A stretch of 64,000 nucleotides of DNA. Origin: CAZELM01 sp964512995 (GTDB taxonomy: Bacteria > CSSED10-310). The notes beneath the pieces were generated by a model. The model did not search any database. It saw only the letters and a list, made by a program, of their open reading frames with translations, and was not told the origin of the DNA. The position numbers and the translations under genes are program-made. Of the stretch, positions 1 to 8,883 are shown piece by piece. Location: positions 1 through 64,000 of the forward strand of contig CAZELM010000010.1 of NCBI GenBank assembly GCA_964512995.1. Reading direction: 5' to 3'. Every line of letters starts with the position of its first letter. The stretch's first letter is position 1.

Positions 1-8
1 TAAACACC

Positions 9-1763
9 ATGCCACTGGCACGACGAAGATGCCCATTATGCCGGAGAGAACTACCACCTGTTTCTGAAATCATTTTAAAAGAAATTTTGATTTTAGAAGA
101 TGTTCTCTCCGGACATATTGAATTCCTTTCAGAGATCGCCCATCAAAATCATACTGCGGTTTTCTTGGCTCATGATCTGATACTGAATCGAAAAGTCGTC
201 ATCAAATCAATCCACCCTCCGGCAGAAATTCATCCGGATCTGTTTGATCGATGGCTGGAAAACAGTCGCCGAGCGATTCAGTTGGATCATCCCAATATCA
301 TACATACCTACCATACTGATTCCATCGGCTCAACAACCTATTTCATCAATGAATTTGCACCGCAGGATATTTTGTCCGATATACTATCTGCAAAACGGAC
401 GCTCCCTATCTGGAAATGCCTTCGCATCTCACGCGACCTGGCTATTGGAATGCATGCGGTACAAAATCAGGGGATCGTCCACTACTACTTGAAACCATCA
501 AATGTCACGATCACGGTAGACGGTTTTGCTCAACTGATGGATATTGGATCATCCATGGCTACGTTGAATGCATTTTTAGCGGACCAGGAGTTGTATCAGG
601 ATGATGAAGCAGCATTGACGGCTCCCCATTATACACCCACGAATGTACTGGAATGTCATAATGGACAGTTTATGATCGGACTTCTTCTGTATCGGTTACT
701 CACGGGATCCGATCCATTTCCGGATGATTTGGACAGTGACACCCTGAATTTCATTGCGAAAGCAAATCAACCATCCAATCCTGGAAGTGTGCAGATCCCG
801 GAGGAATTATCGCTGATACTGCATCGGATGCTCTCCAGCGATCTGGATGTCCAATATCCAGATATGGGGGAGCTTGCTGTTGCATTGGAAAGTCTGGATC
901 CAGAATTGTGGAAAGCAGATTTGGATCCCTCTTTCCAAAATGAAACGCAGGACACCACGATCTATACGATTTTGACAAAAGCATTGCACGCAGAAAAGAC
1001 AAGAGACTATCGGCGTTCGGTTTTTCTTTGTGAACAGGCGTTGGCTATTTCGCCATATAATGAAAGAGTCATTAATCATCTCGTCCGAGCCAAAAAGCAG
1101 GCGAGTAGTTATGATGACATCCGATCGCTGCTGCATAAATCAATTTCTACGTTCTATAACCAGCAAGTTGATGTTGCGTTAAGCTATCTGGAGCGAGCAC
1201 GGTACCAAGAAAAAGACTCCCCGGAAATCTCTGATCTGATTGAAGGCGTCCTTTATGAGCAAAAACGTCAAGTCTTGATAAAAAATCTGTTTGATTCTGC
1301 TCAATTATACATCTCCACTGCATCGTTCGTTCAGGCAATCTCTCAGATAAATATAATCCAGGAACTCAATCCCAGAGATAACAAGACAAAACAGCTATTA
1401 TTTCAGATGACGAATACGCTTCGGGAGACTCAACAGATTTGTTCTACATTGGAGCTTGTTCATCATGCTTGTCGTCAACACCAATTCGACAATGCTGATC
1501 GACTACTGAATAAAATACTTCTCAATGATGCCGACAATATTGAAGCCAAAATGCTTAAAAAAGAGATTGATGAATGGCATCAGAAAAATCGTCTCATGGA
1601 GTTGATGAAATCACTCAATGAGCAATTGCATGAAAATCGTCTGTCTGATGCGCAGCAAACGCTCACGGAATTATGGAAGCTGAAATCGATTCTATCGATC
1701 AGCAATCAAGAAAAAATCAATCGAATCAGGCTGGCATTATTAAACACGATATTCAATCAATGA
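9..1763 (+). CDS. Kinase-like (probable pseudokinase) protein with C-terminal TPR region
   Basis: A serine/threonine-kinase-like domain (about residues 35-300) is followed by a helical TPR-like region (about 320-584). The N-terminus has a CPLC half zinc-ribbon. The VAIK-type lysine is present (VVIK, K66) and the DFG position reads DIG (D178-G180). The catalytic loop, normally HRDLKPxN, reads HYYLKPSN (158-165), so the general-base Asp is a Tyr. The glycine-rich loop has no glycines (about 44-57). It is therefore probably not an active kinase and may be a scaffold or nucleotide sensor. The frame is open to the left edge, so the true start could lie outside the window; ATG 9 is simply the first start seen. 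An FHA gene lies downstream in convergent orientation. Confidence 0.72.
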   Translation: MPLARRRCPLCRRELPPVSEIILKEILILEDVLSGHIEFLSEIAHQNHTAVFLAHDLILNRKVVIKSIHPPAEIHPDLFDRWLENSRRAIQLDHPNIIHTYHTDSIGSTTYFINEFAPQDILSDILSAKRTLPIWKCLRISRDLAIGMHAVQNQGIVHYYLKPSNVTITVDGFAQLMDIGSSMATLNAFLADQELYQDDEAALTAPHYTPTNVLECHNGQFMIGLLLYRLLTGSDPFPDDLDSDTLNFIAKANQPSNPGSVQIPEELSLILHRMLSSDLDVQYPDMGELAVALESLDPELWKADLDPSFQNETQDTTIYTILTKALHAEKTRDYRRSVFLCEQALAISPYNERVINHLVRAKKQASSYDDIRSLLHKSISTFYNQQVDVALSYLERARYQEKDSPEISDLIEGVLYEQKRQVLIKNLFDSAQLYISTASFVQAISQINIIQELNPRDNKTKQLLFQMTNTLRETQQICSTLELVHHACRQHQFDNADRLLNKILLNDADNIEAKMLKKEIDEWHQKNRLMELMKSLNEQLHENRLSDAQQTLTELWKLKSILSISNQEKINRIRLALLNTIFNQ

Positions 1764-1887
1764 TCAGCATTTTTGTGTGCTGGAGAACCATAAAGAATCC
1801 AATAAGGCAGCGAGATGTTATTGCTGGTCTGCATGGCTGGAACAATCCATCAAATCTCCAAGAGATGAACAGTCTGCTTGTGTTGGC

Positions 1888-2448
1888 TCAATCCGTTTCC
1901 TGATAATCGAAAAGAAACAGCGTCGATCCGGTCTGAATTTCATCACCAGGAGATAAGACCACTACCCGGACTTGTTTACCATTCAGATACGTACCGTTTG
2001 TGCTGCCGAGATCTTTCAGCAGGTATTTATCACCAACGACTTCTATGGAAAAATGACGTCTGGATACCAGTTGGTCATTCAGATTGACATCAGCTCCTCT
2101 GCGTCCCACGATGATCAGTGGAATATCGATTGGAATTTCAAGACCGCTGTCCGGTCCTTGACAAACCGATAACTTGGCACTGGGTGGCGCTACAGTGGGC
2201 TGGTTGATCTTTATAAACATCGCCGTCGTCACATCACTCTGAGCTACAGAATTGGAATTTTTTGAGGAATGGCTTTGTTTGCTGTTGGGAGTCAATCGAG
2301 CGTCTTTATTCGACAAGATATCAAATTCATTTTCGTCGAGATATATTTTATGTCCGCAGCTTCGGCATACGATCCAAACATTTTTTTCCTTGACAGACTT
2401 TTCATCTATCTCATTTTCACACATGCAGTTATCACAAAAAATTTTCAT
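1888..2448 (-). CDS. Zinc-ribbon plus FHA domain protein
   Basis: 186 residues. The N-terminus carries two CxxC pairs (FCDNC near residue 6 and CRSCG near 30), a short zinc ribbon. After a Ser-rich linker comes an FHA domain (about 90-180) with GRR, SRRH and LGSTNGTYLNG, the conserved phosphothreonine-binding signature. FHA domains read Ser/Thr phosphorylation, so a link to the kinase-like neighbour is tempting; because that neighbour looks inactive, its partner may be elsewhere. No membrane segment is seen. The gene converges on the kinase-like gene with a 124-bp gap. Confidence 0.85.
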   Translation of the reverse strand: MKIFCDNCMCENEIDEKSVKEKNVWIVCRSCGHKIYLDENEFDILSNKDARLTPNSKQSHSSKNSNSVAQSDVTTAMFIKINQPTVAPPSAKLSVCQGPDSGLEIPIDIPLIIVGRRGADVNLNDQLVSRRHFSIEVVGDKYLLKDLGSTNGTYLNGKQVRVVVLSPGDEIQTGSTLFLFDYQETD

Positions 2449-2626
2449 CTCATCACCCGTCCACGAAGATTACATGTACTAATACTAAAACAAACGTATC
2501 TCGCAGGTGCTGAATCTGTCAAGCTAAAAAAAGAAAAGATGATGTTCTGTTCATTGATCAATATATCATCTCCGAGAAGCATCTTAATTTTTTCCCCTGA
2601 TGAACGAAAACACATGTCAGATTGAT

Positions 2627-2670
2627 CCTTTCCAATGAGTGTCTGATGTAGTAAACACTTTTCGGAAAGG
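2627..2670 (+). promoter_or_regulatory. 5' UTR hairpin before the beta-helix gene
   Basis: CCTTTCC at 2627-2633 pairs with GGAAAGG at 2664-2670, and GAGTGT pairs with ACACTT further in across a small internal loop. It ends 15 nt before the ATG at 2686, and the only AAGG near that start lies in its 3' arm, so it could influence translation. Seen in sequence; function inferred. Confidence 0.35.
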
Positions 2671-2685
2671 TTGTAAGAAACGGTT

Positions 2686-3897
2686 ATGAAATGGTTTGCA
2701 ATTTTTATGATGGCAGTGATCTTTTCCATCGGATTCATTGCCGATACAATGGCTTCTATCTGGTACGTTGGCCCTGGAATGGGAACTCATTTTCGACACA
2801 TTCAAGAGGCTCTGGATGATTCGGATGTAAAATCCGGGGATCGTATCATTGTGCTGCCAGGGATTTATCATGAGTCACTCGAAATTCGTTCAGATTTGAA
2901 TATCACACTCCGAAGCGCCGATGGTCCGGATCGAACGATTATCATGAGACCATTTGACATGGATAAAGGTCCGATGATGACAGTATTAATCAAAGGCGCA
3001 TCATCAGTTGAGGGGTTCACGATTATGGAGAACCCGCTTAATCAATTTCCTGACAAAATGGATTTCACGCTTTCTCAGATACCAAGACCAGGTCAATTGC
3101 CGACCAATACTGCAGGGATCACAGCAACAGGACCTGCAATGATCCTTCATAATAAAGTCTACGGCCACAGAATGGGAATTTTACAGTGTTGTCCATCCGG
3201 GACACTCGGTTTGCCGGTGGTCAGATTCAATGAGGTAGCAGAAAATGATATCGGGATTGTGTGCTGTGAATCACCTTCCTTGATTCGGGATAACATCGTT
3301 GAAAACAATAAATGGGTTGGGATTGTGAGCGCTCATGCATCATCTGGTGAAATCACGAACAATCTGATCATCAATAATGGAAGCATGGACCGTGATGATT
3401 CCAGCGGGATACTGTGCTGGCAATCTTATGATCTCCAGCCAACGTACAGTCTATCTCCCGTGATCTGCAACAATACCATTCACAATAACTATTCGGATGG
3501 AATCCGATGTGTCTGGGAAGAGGGAGGACCGGTTATTCCGGTCATTACAGGTAACATTGTTACATGCAATGACGGATTTGGGATTTCGTGTATCAACGAT
3601 TCGGAAAGTGAAGGGACATTACCCATCCCGATCATTCGAAATTGCAACATCTGGGGAAATGGAAGCGGCAACACATATCAGGTTTATCGAATAACAACGA
3701 GTATCAGCGAAGAGCCGCTTTTTCAGAGTGGATACTTTTTACATCCGCAATCACCCTGTAAAGATTCCGGAGACTATCCCCATAATCTCGGAACGACATC
3801 CATCACCGGTCAAACAGATCTTGGCAGAATGGATCTTGGATACCATTATCTTGCGCCGGATCGAGCTTTTTCATACTTGATTCCATCATTTGACTGA
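2686..3897 (+). CDS. Secreted right-handed parallel beta-helix protein
   Basis: 403 residues with a signal peptide (about 1-23, cleavage near TMA-S). The body has WYVGPG, a GDxIxVLPGIYxE segment and successive short strands rich in N and I (GNIV, NNLI, NNTIH, RNCNI), typical of pectate-lyase-like or NosD-like parallel beta-helix folds. No polysaccharide-lyase catalytic set could be picked out, so the substrate is unknown. It is likely periplasmic or on the surface. The start has a weak ribosome-binding site and a hairpin just upstream. A lipoprotein gene follows on the same strand. Confidence 0.75.
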   Translation: MKWFAIFMMAVIFSIGFIADTMASIWYVGPGMGTHFRHIQEALDDSDVKSGDRIIVLPGIYHESLEIRSDLNITLRSADGPDRTIIMRPFDMDKGPMMTVLIKGASSVEGFTIMENPLNQFPDKMDFTLSQIPRPGQLPTNTAGITATGPAMILHNKVYGHRMGILQCCPSGTLGLPVVRFNEVAENDIGIVCCESPSLIRDNIVENNKWVGIVSAHASSGEITNNLIINNGSMDRDDSSGILCWQSYDLQPTYSLSPVICNNTIHNNYSDGIRCVWEEGGPVIPVITGNIVTCNDGFGISCINDSESEGTLPIPIIRNCNIWGNGSGNTYQVYRITTSISEEPLFQSGYFLHPQSPCKDSGDYPHNLGTTSITGQTDLGRMDLGYHYLAPDRAFSYLIPSFD

Positions 3898-4058
3898 CAG
3901 ATGGATCACTTTCCAGCTTCGATCCCTCTTGGAATCCAGCCATCAAATGATAATAAGGGATGACGATCACAGCCCATCCAAACCAGCCCATTGCCATTGA
4001 CAAGAAAGAACAGGAGTGCTTCATTGGTTGGGTGCTGCTTAAGGAAGGAGCTTTTACA

Positions 4059-4532
4059 ATGATGTTCGTTTTCCGGATATTGCTTTTTGGATTGATGCTG
4101 GCATTGCCATTGTCTATGAGTCTCACCTCATGCTCCGATACCGATAACCAAATGGATATCAGTGGATATTGGTCCGGCGAATCAAAAAATTCCACAACCA
4201 AGAAATCATGGGATATCGATTTGTATATTGATCAAGATGATGGAGATATTCTGGCGATTTATTCTGATTATCGTGGGAGTATCACGTTGCGGAATGTAAC
4301 CTACGACGGTAATCATCTGAGTTTTTTGTTGGATATCTATCCAGAAGTTGTGACTTTTTATGGCGAGATAGAAAGTGCATATGAGATATCTGGAACATGG
4401 AGCTTTTCCGGAGATGAAAATAATGGGACTTGGTTTATCATCAACACGGATCAGAATGAAAACAACGAATCAGAAAATACGCCAACACCGGTACAGGGTG
4501 AAGACTCATCAGAGAACCCGTTCAGTATGTAG
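4059..4532 (+). CDS. Small predicted lipoprotein
   Basis: The ATG at 4059 is chosen because AAGGAAGGAG (4041-4050) stands 8 nt upstream and because it puts a lipoprotein signal peptide at the N-terminus, with lipobox LTSC around residue 22. The open frame extends further up to 3960, but that extension would bury the signal. The mature part (about 135 residues) has repeated aromatic/Gly strands (ISGYWSGES, ISGTWSFSG), resembling a small beta-barrel lipid-binding or lipocalin-like fold, and ends in an acidic Asn/Glu/Pro tail. No family is recognised. It is probably anchored to a membrane. Confidence 0.65.
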   Translation: MMFVFRILLFGLMLALPLSMSLTSCSDTDNQMDISGYWSGESKNSTTKKSWDIDLYIDQDDGDILAIYSDYRGSITLRNVTYDGNHLSFLLDIYPEVVTFYGEIESAYEISGTWSFSGDENNGTWFIINTDQNENNESENTPTPVQGEDSSENPFSM

Positions 4533-4988
4533 GGATGATGAATTGACGGTTAATCAATCTAAGACGGTGTTGACAGTATCTTCTCTGGTGTTCCCCATGC
4601 ATTTGAATATCCGCCCAAACATGTGCGAGCAGATGCCTTCTTTACCCTCTCCCGCCGGGAGAGGGTCGTCGGTTGATCCAGCACGGTCGAATCCAGCACC
4701 ATGGCCGACGGGGTGAGGGAGACAAGCCCATTGCCATCGTTCTGCGCCGATGAGATTGCGTCACTGTATCCAGCACAAACAGGTTCTTTTTAGATTTTTT
4801 TTGAACACATGAAACAGTGTCAACACCCTCTAAGGTTTTGTGATAGAATTACATTCATTCTTGAGAGATCAATGTCATCCCCGCTATTCATAGGAACGAC
4901 ACCTTCTCCATTGTTTAACCGGAAATGATGATAATACATATCCTGTATTCTTTTTATCAACCAGAATTCCGGATACGAATAAGCTTTT
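4533..4988. other. Intergenic region with a dispersed-repeat-like hairpin
   Basis: No credible gene. It separates a plus-strand lipoprotein from the minus-strand polysaccharide group, whose last gene ends here. It contains the hairpin at 4645-4665 and a run of T at about 4790-4800. Confidence 0.6.
4645..4665. repeat. CCCTCTCCC/GGGAGAGGG inverted repeat
   Basis: A perfect 9-bp stem with the 3-nt loop GCC, followed about 45 nt later by GGGGTGAGGGAG. This pattern resembles the dispersed palindromic repeats seen between genes in many bacterial genomes. The expected short spacer is replaced by about 45 nt containing two near copies of a GATCCAGCAC-like word. Confidence 0.55.
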
Positions 4989-7520
4989 TTAACTAAATGT
5001 TATTGAATACACTGTTAATTGCCCGTCAGGTATGGTCTCTTCCGATAATAGATACCGAATCTTCAGTTTCCGGGGAATGATAGCGGGGTGCAATTTTTTT
5101 TCAGTGGAATAAATGTGAGCCAGGAAATTCCGGTTATCGTTCCCGCGAACGATTCTGGAATTTGCAAGTGGTGCTTTTGAATGCATGATTCGGTCTTTTA
5201 AATCGGCTCGATCATATGACCATTCCGCCGTGTCAGAACCTGCATAGAGTAAAAAACTGACTCTCAATCCATGCACATCAATGATCTGGATGGATGAGAC
5301 AGCCGTTCCATCCATCACATCAGCCGAATTGGCCATGTCTGAGAGAATCGTTATCTGATCGTATCCAGCAGTGCCATTGAGCGCAAATTCCACCTCTGGA
5401 TTTGATGCATTCAATGTCACTTTTGTTTTTATCGGAACGATTGTGGGTGTTTTCCAATGCGATATCTCATCCATTTTCAACAACCGAATATCTTCAATCG
5501 ATAAGGTTACGGCTGCTGTCCGGGGAGTATCCTTATTGGAAATCGTTATATTTTTTAGCTTTCGGGATGTATTCAATGTGAAATATGCTTTATAAGAATG
5601 GCCTTCAAACCATGTCCCATCCGATTGATTGACTATCCATGTCCTGGCAATCACAGGACGTTGATGAGCAACCTTGTTCAGAACATCGTCACGATCATAG
5701 GCCCATTCTGCAGTTTCCAGGCCAGCCCTGATTGGAAAGCGTGTCACTTCACCATCCACATCGGCAATGGCGATTTCTGCAATTTCTTCTCCCTGCATGA
5801 TATTAATGGCATTTCCCAACTTGGAAACCAATCGGATACCCAGCACCGGTTCTGTTTCCTGAATCACCACTGTCCGACTGTCGTTCGTTTTCAGCATCAG
5901 GGGATCCTCAATCTCGACAGAACTCCATGAGTTCACTGCAGAGGTAATATAAGTAAAAGAAAGAATGATCCCGATCAGCAACATGAACAAAACACTCTCT
6001 GTCCAGATTATTTCTTTCCGCGGCTTAATGAACGTTTTTTCCAGAGTCAGAAGAGAACCTGATCCAATGAACAAACAACTCCAAAAAAATAAAGGAAAAT
6101 TCCAATTTGAAAGATAGGGGGAAAATGTCGGAAAGAATCGGATAAAATCAAGATCTGTATTGTTCGCAATTTGATTGAAGATTGACTCCAAATTCGCTCG
6201 ATAATATTCATGCGTCGCCATATTGACAAAAAAAATCGCAGATATGAATACGTTCAGAGCGATTCCAATCAGAAAGACTCCCATAGAAAAAACTCTACGG
6301 CGATGATTAAAAAAAACAGCGATATATGGCACCAGAAAACAAAGGAACGGGATGAGTTTTACCGGGGGAGGTCCTGAGCCGGTTTCGATCATGGACACAA
6401 TCACAACAGGCAATAGAGCCAGTAGTGGTCCGATACACCAGATCACTTGCCGTGTTGTCCATTTCCCGAAATTCCACACATAACCAAGCATGCAGAAGAA
6501 CAAGACCGGTGATGAAAACAGGAGCCCTGTCCGAATATCCAAAAACGAACTGAACAGGAATACCGGCAGGTTAAACGGCCAACGAATAAAACCCGAAAAG
6601 GGGAGTCCCTGTTGCTTGAGAATGGCAGTCAGTATCCCAATCATCAGGACAATTGCTGCACCCGCAGTCTCCAGAAATCGGCGTTCCCGGTTGCCTGATG
6701 TTGCTCGGACAAAAACACAGGATGTCGCCCACAATGCAATTCCGCAATACTCTAATCCCGCCAATGGTGGCAACAGGATGGCCAATGTTGCCACGGGATA
6801 TCCCCATCGCGTCCAAATTTCATCGGCTTCTTCCCATAATAATTGCATGAGAAGTATCAGTAATCCGATGATATGGTACTTTGAAAATCTGGACATCGAG
6901 CTGAAGAATGGCAGCGAGATCAGGACGAAAACACCGATCCAATTTTGAAATCCATCACTTCCCTTGATCAGTCTTTCTGTAAGTTGTCGGATGAGGAATG
7001 CAATACACGTTGTTACCAGAAGCCCATATATTGCTCGGAGCAGGGGATCTGCATCGACAATTCGGAACATCTGGAACAGGATCAGGTGAGTGGCGACGAT
7101 GAAATACAGGATCAGAGAATTGGCGGGTTGATGCCGGGGTGGTGACTGATTCAGAATCGTAAGAGCCGACCAGGTGCGTATGCCTAAATACAGGAAGAAA
7201 AAGAGTGCCGAAACCTGTTGCCATCTTCCCCATGACTGCCAGGATAACAGTATCAGAAGAAACGGGATCACAGCGAGAGAACAATACGCGTCCTGGAAGA
7301 TGTATCGGTGGCGATGTCGAACATCAATGGATGCCCAGTGGGTGAAGAGCGTGAAAGAAATCATGGAGAAAGGAAAAACAAGACACCAAATGTATTTGGG
7401 AATACCAGTGATCGGTATCTTTGCATGATCAATGATAAACCAAATCAGGACAGCAGCCAGGATCGCGCCACATATGCTACTCACCAGATTTATCCATTCA
7501 CCGCGGGTTCGATCACTCAT
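4989..7520 (-). CDS. Polytopic membrane protein with two C-terminal beta modules
   Basis: 843 residues from ATG 7520. This start has GAGGAG 10 nt upstream and overlaps the preceding stop by 8 nt; an upstream TTG at 7538 is less likely. The first ~530 residues hold about 12 hydrophobic segments, followed by a soluble C-terminal part with two homologous modules. Each centres on AGxxTAEWxYDRxD (about 599-612 and 760-773), followed by a conserved P-I/L-A and a R-K-L-K-x-I strand. The layout recalls membrane glycosyltransferase or YfhO-like surface-polysaccharide proteins, but I see no catalytic DxD-type motif I would trust. It is the last gene of the 11.6-5 kb glycosyltransferase group, and a role in modifying or flipping the glycan is inferred. 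Confidence 0.7.
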   Translation of the reverse strand: MSDRTRGEWINLVSSICGAILAAVLIWFIIDHAKIPITGIPKYIWCLVFPFSMISFTLFTHWASIDVRHRHRYIFQDAYCSLAVIPFLLILLSWQSWGRWQQVSALFFFLYLGIRTWSALTILNQSPPRHQPANSLILYFIVATHLILFQMFRIVDADPLLRAIYGLLVTTCIAFLIRQLTERLIKGSDGFQNWIGVFVLISLPFFSSMSRFSKYHIIGLLILLMQLLWEEADEIWTRWGYPVATLAILLPPLAGLEYCGIALWATSCVFVRATSGNRERRFLETAGAAIVLMIGILTAILKQQGLPFSGFIRWPFNLPVFLFSSFLDIRTGLLFSSPVLFFCMLGYVWNFGKWTTRQVIWCIGPLLALLPVVIVSMIETGSGPPPVKLIPFLCFLVPYIAVFFNHRRRVFSMGVFLIGIALNVFISAIFFVNMATHEYYRANLESIFNQIANNTDLDFIRFFPTFSPYLSNWNFPLFFWSCLFIGSGSLLTLEKTFIKPRKEIIWTESVLFMLLIGIILSFTYITSAVNSWSSVEIEDPLMLKTNDSRTVVIQETEPVLGIRLVSKLGNAINIMQGEEIAEIAIADVDGEVTRFPIRAGLETAEWAYDRDDVLNKVAHQRPVIARTWIVNQSDGTWFEGHSYKAYFTLNTSRKLKNITISNKDTPRTAAVTLSIEDIRLLKMDEISHWKTPTIVPIKTKVTLNASNPEVEFALNGTAGYDQITILSDMANSADVMDGTAVSSIQIIDVHGLRVSFLLYAGSDTAEWSYDRADLKDRIMHSKAPLANSRIVRGNDNRNFLAHIYSTEKKLHPAIIPRKLKIRYLLSEETIPDGQLTVYSITFS

Positions 7521-8883
7521 CCCCAATAAACTCCTCAATGGTGGATTCCAGGGATGAAAGGATGATCGATTGGTCGGGACTCAGGCTCCAGCCATTCAGA
7601 TTCACCGCCAATTGCTCCTCCAATGGCATCACTCTTACATGGTCCAGTGGGCATCGTTTCGATAACGGAAGCGGTCGGGAACCAGCTCGAATTTCTGCCT
7701 CGAGTTCATCGATTATCCGATCGATCCACTCCCGAATGGAATGATGTGTCATGATATATTGCCGGGCATGTTCTTCGATATCCTGCCGATATGTTTTGTC
7801 GGAGATCAATCGCATCAAGGCCTGGAATACAGACGTCGTCTCGTCCGGTGAAATATCAACATGAACACAGGTATCCGGCGGAATTTCAATAAATTGGCGA
7901 TACCATGGAACGATGACCGGTTTGCCGGCTCCCATGATTCGCAATACAGCACTCGATGTTTCTCCCTGAGTTGGATATCGCAGATTCACGCAGATGTCTG
8001 ATGCTGCCAGATATTGTTGAAATTCTTCCGGTTCAAGATAGCCGGTTATCTTAACTCGGGGAGATATCCGTTCGGGAATGGCTGCCATAAGATGGTTTCG
8101 ATATGAGATGTCCAATGCATCACCAACAAGGATGTATTGTGAGTTGGGGCAGGTTTCGAGCAGTCGGACAAATGCCTCCAATGAAGACTCCAGACCTTTC
8201 CCATGTGTGATGAACCCGAAGGATGCGATTACGATATCATTTTCCGGGATGCGCAAACACCGACGCGCTTCCTTTTTTTCAGGTAACATCGTATCAATAA
8301 CCGGTGCCGGAACGATTGAGATTCGGTTTGAATCAATCATTCTGGCGACTTTGCGAGCGGCGTACCGGCTGTGCACGATCACCCTGGAAGCCGCTTCACA
8401 GACCAGATTCAACATTGGAAATCGGTCGAATAAAAGATCCCCGACGTATCCGCGAGCGATCAGTTGCCCCACTTTCCGTCCATGTTCTCCATGGCAATAC
8501 GCCAGCTCATCCAGATAGAACCGGATATTCTGATTCTGTAAATGTTCCAGTGCGCGTGCCCGATGGAGATTGGCGTCATGAAGAATGACAACTCCCGGAA
8601 CCCGGAATAAGACCGGATAGATGTATTGATGATATGTGCTGTTACCGATATGGTAGAGATTGATATCATACGGAAACTGCTGTCTTCGCCACTCGTAATC
8701 TCTCCGTTGAAAAACCGGTATATGTCTGATTAATCCGTGACAATCCGGCTGATATCCATCGACAAACAGTTCCACATCATATCGATCGCAAAGGTAGGGG
8801 AGCATTGTTTCGGTATAGTCAGAAATTCCGGATTTAACCGGATGCACTGGAGAAAATATTGCGAGTCGTTCACGCTGTCTCAT
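7513..8883 (-). CDS. GT-B family 4-type glycosyltransferase
   Basis: 456 residues from ATG 8883, which overlaps the upstream stop as ATGA; the longer open frame to 8961 would overlap that gene by 82 nt. The N-terminal Rossmann half contains FSPVHPVKSGISDY. The C-terminal half has FGFITHGKG, VGDA, a TGYLEPEEF strand and the sugar-nucleotide site around TQGETSSAVLRIMGAGKPVI (about 350-370). That is the GT4 pattern, with one of the two usual Glu residues clear. It probably adds one sugar in the cytoplasm during surface-glycan assembly. It is co-transcribed with the double glycosyltransferase upstream and the membrane protein downstream. Confidence 0.87.
   Translation of the reverse strand: MRQRERLAIFSPVHPVKSGISDYTETMLPYLCDRYDVELFVDGYQPDCHGLIRHIPVFQRRDYEWRRQQFPYDINLYHIGNSTYHQYIYPVLFRVPGVVILHDANLHRARALEHLQNQNIRFYLDELAYCHGEHGRKVGQLIARGYVGDLLFDRFPMLNLVCEAASRVIVHSRYAARKVARMIDSNRISIVPAPVIDTMLPEKKEARRCLRIPENDIVIASFGFITHGKGLESSLEAFVRLLETCPNSQYILVGDALDISYRNHLMAAIPERISPRVKITGYLEPEEFQQYLAASDICVNLRYPTQGETSSAVLRIMGAGKPVIVPWYRQFIEIPPDTCVHVDISPDETTSVFQALMRLISDKTYRQDIEEHARQYIMTHHSIREWIDRIIDELEAEIRAGSRPLPLSKRCPLDHVRVMPLEEQLAVNLNGWSLSPDQSIILSSLESTIEEFIGDE

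Noticed and set aside
3803..4201. Minus-strand 132-codon frame
   Set aside because: It lies opposite the end of the beta-helix gene and the lipoprotein gene and shows no domain.
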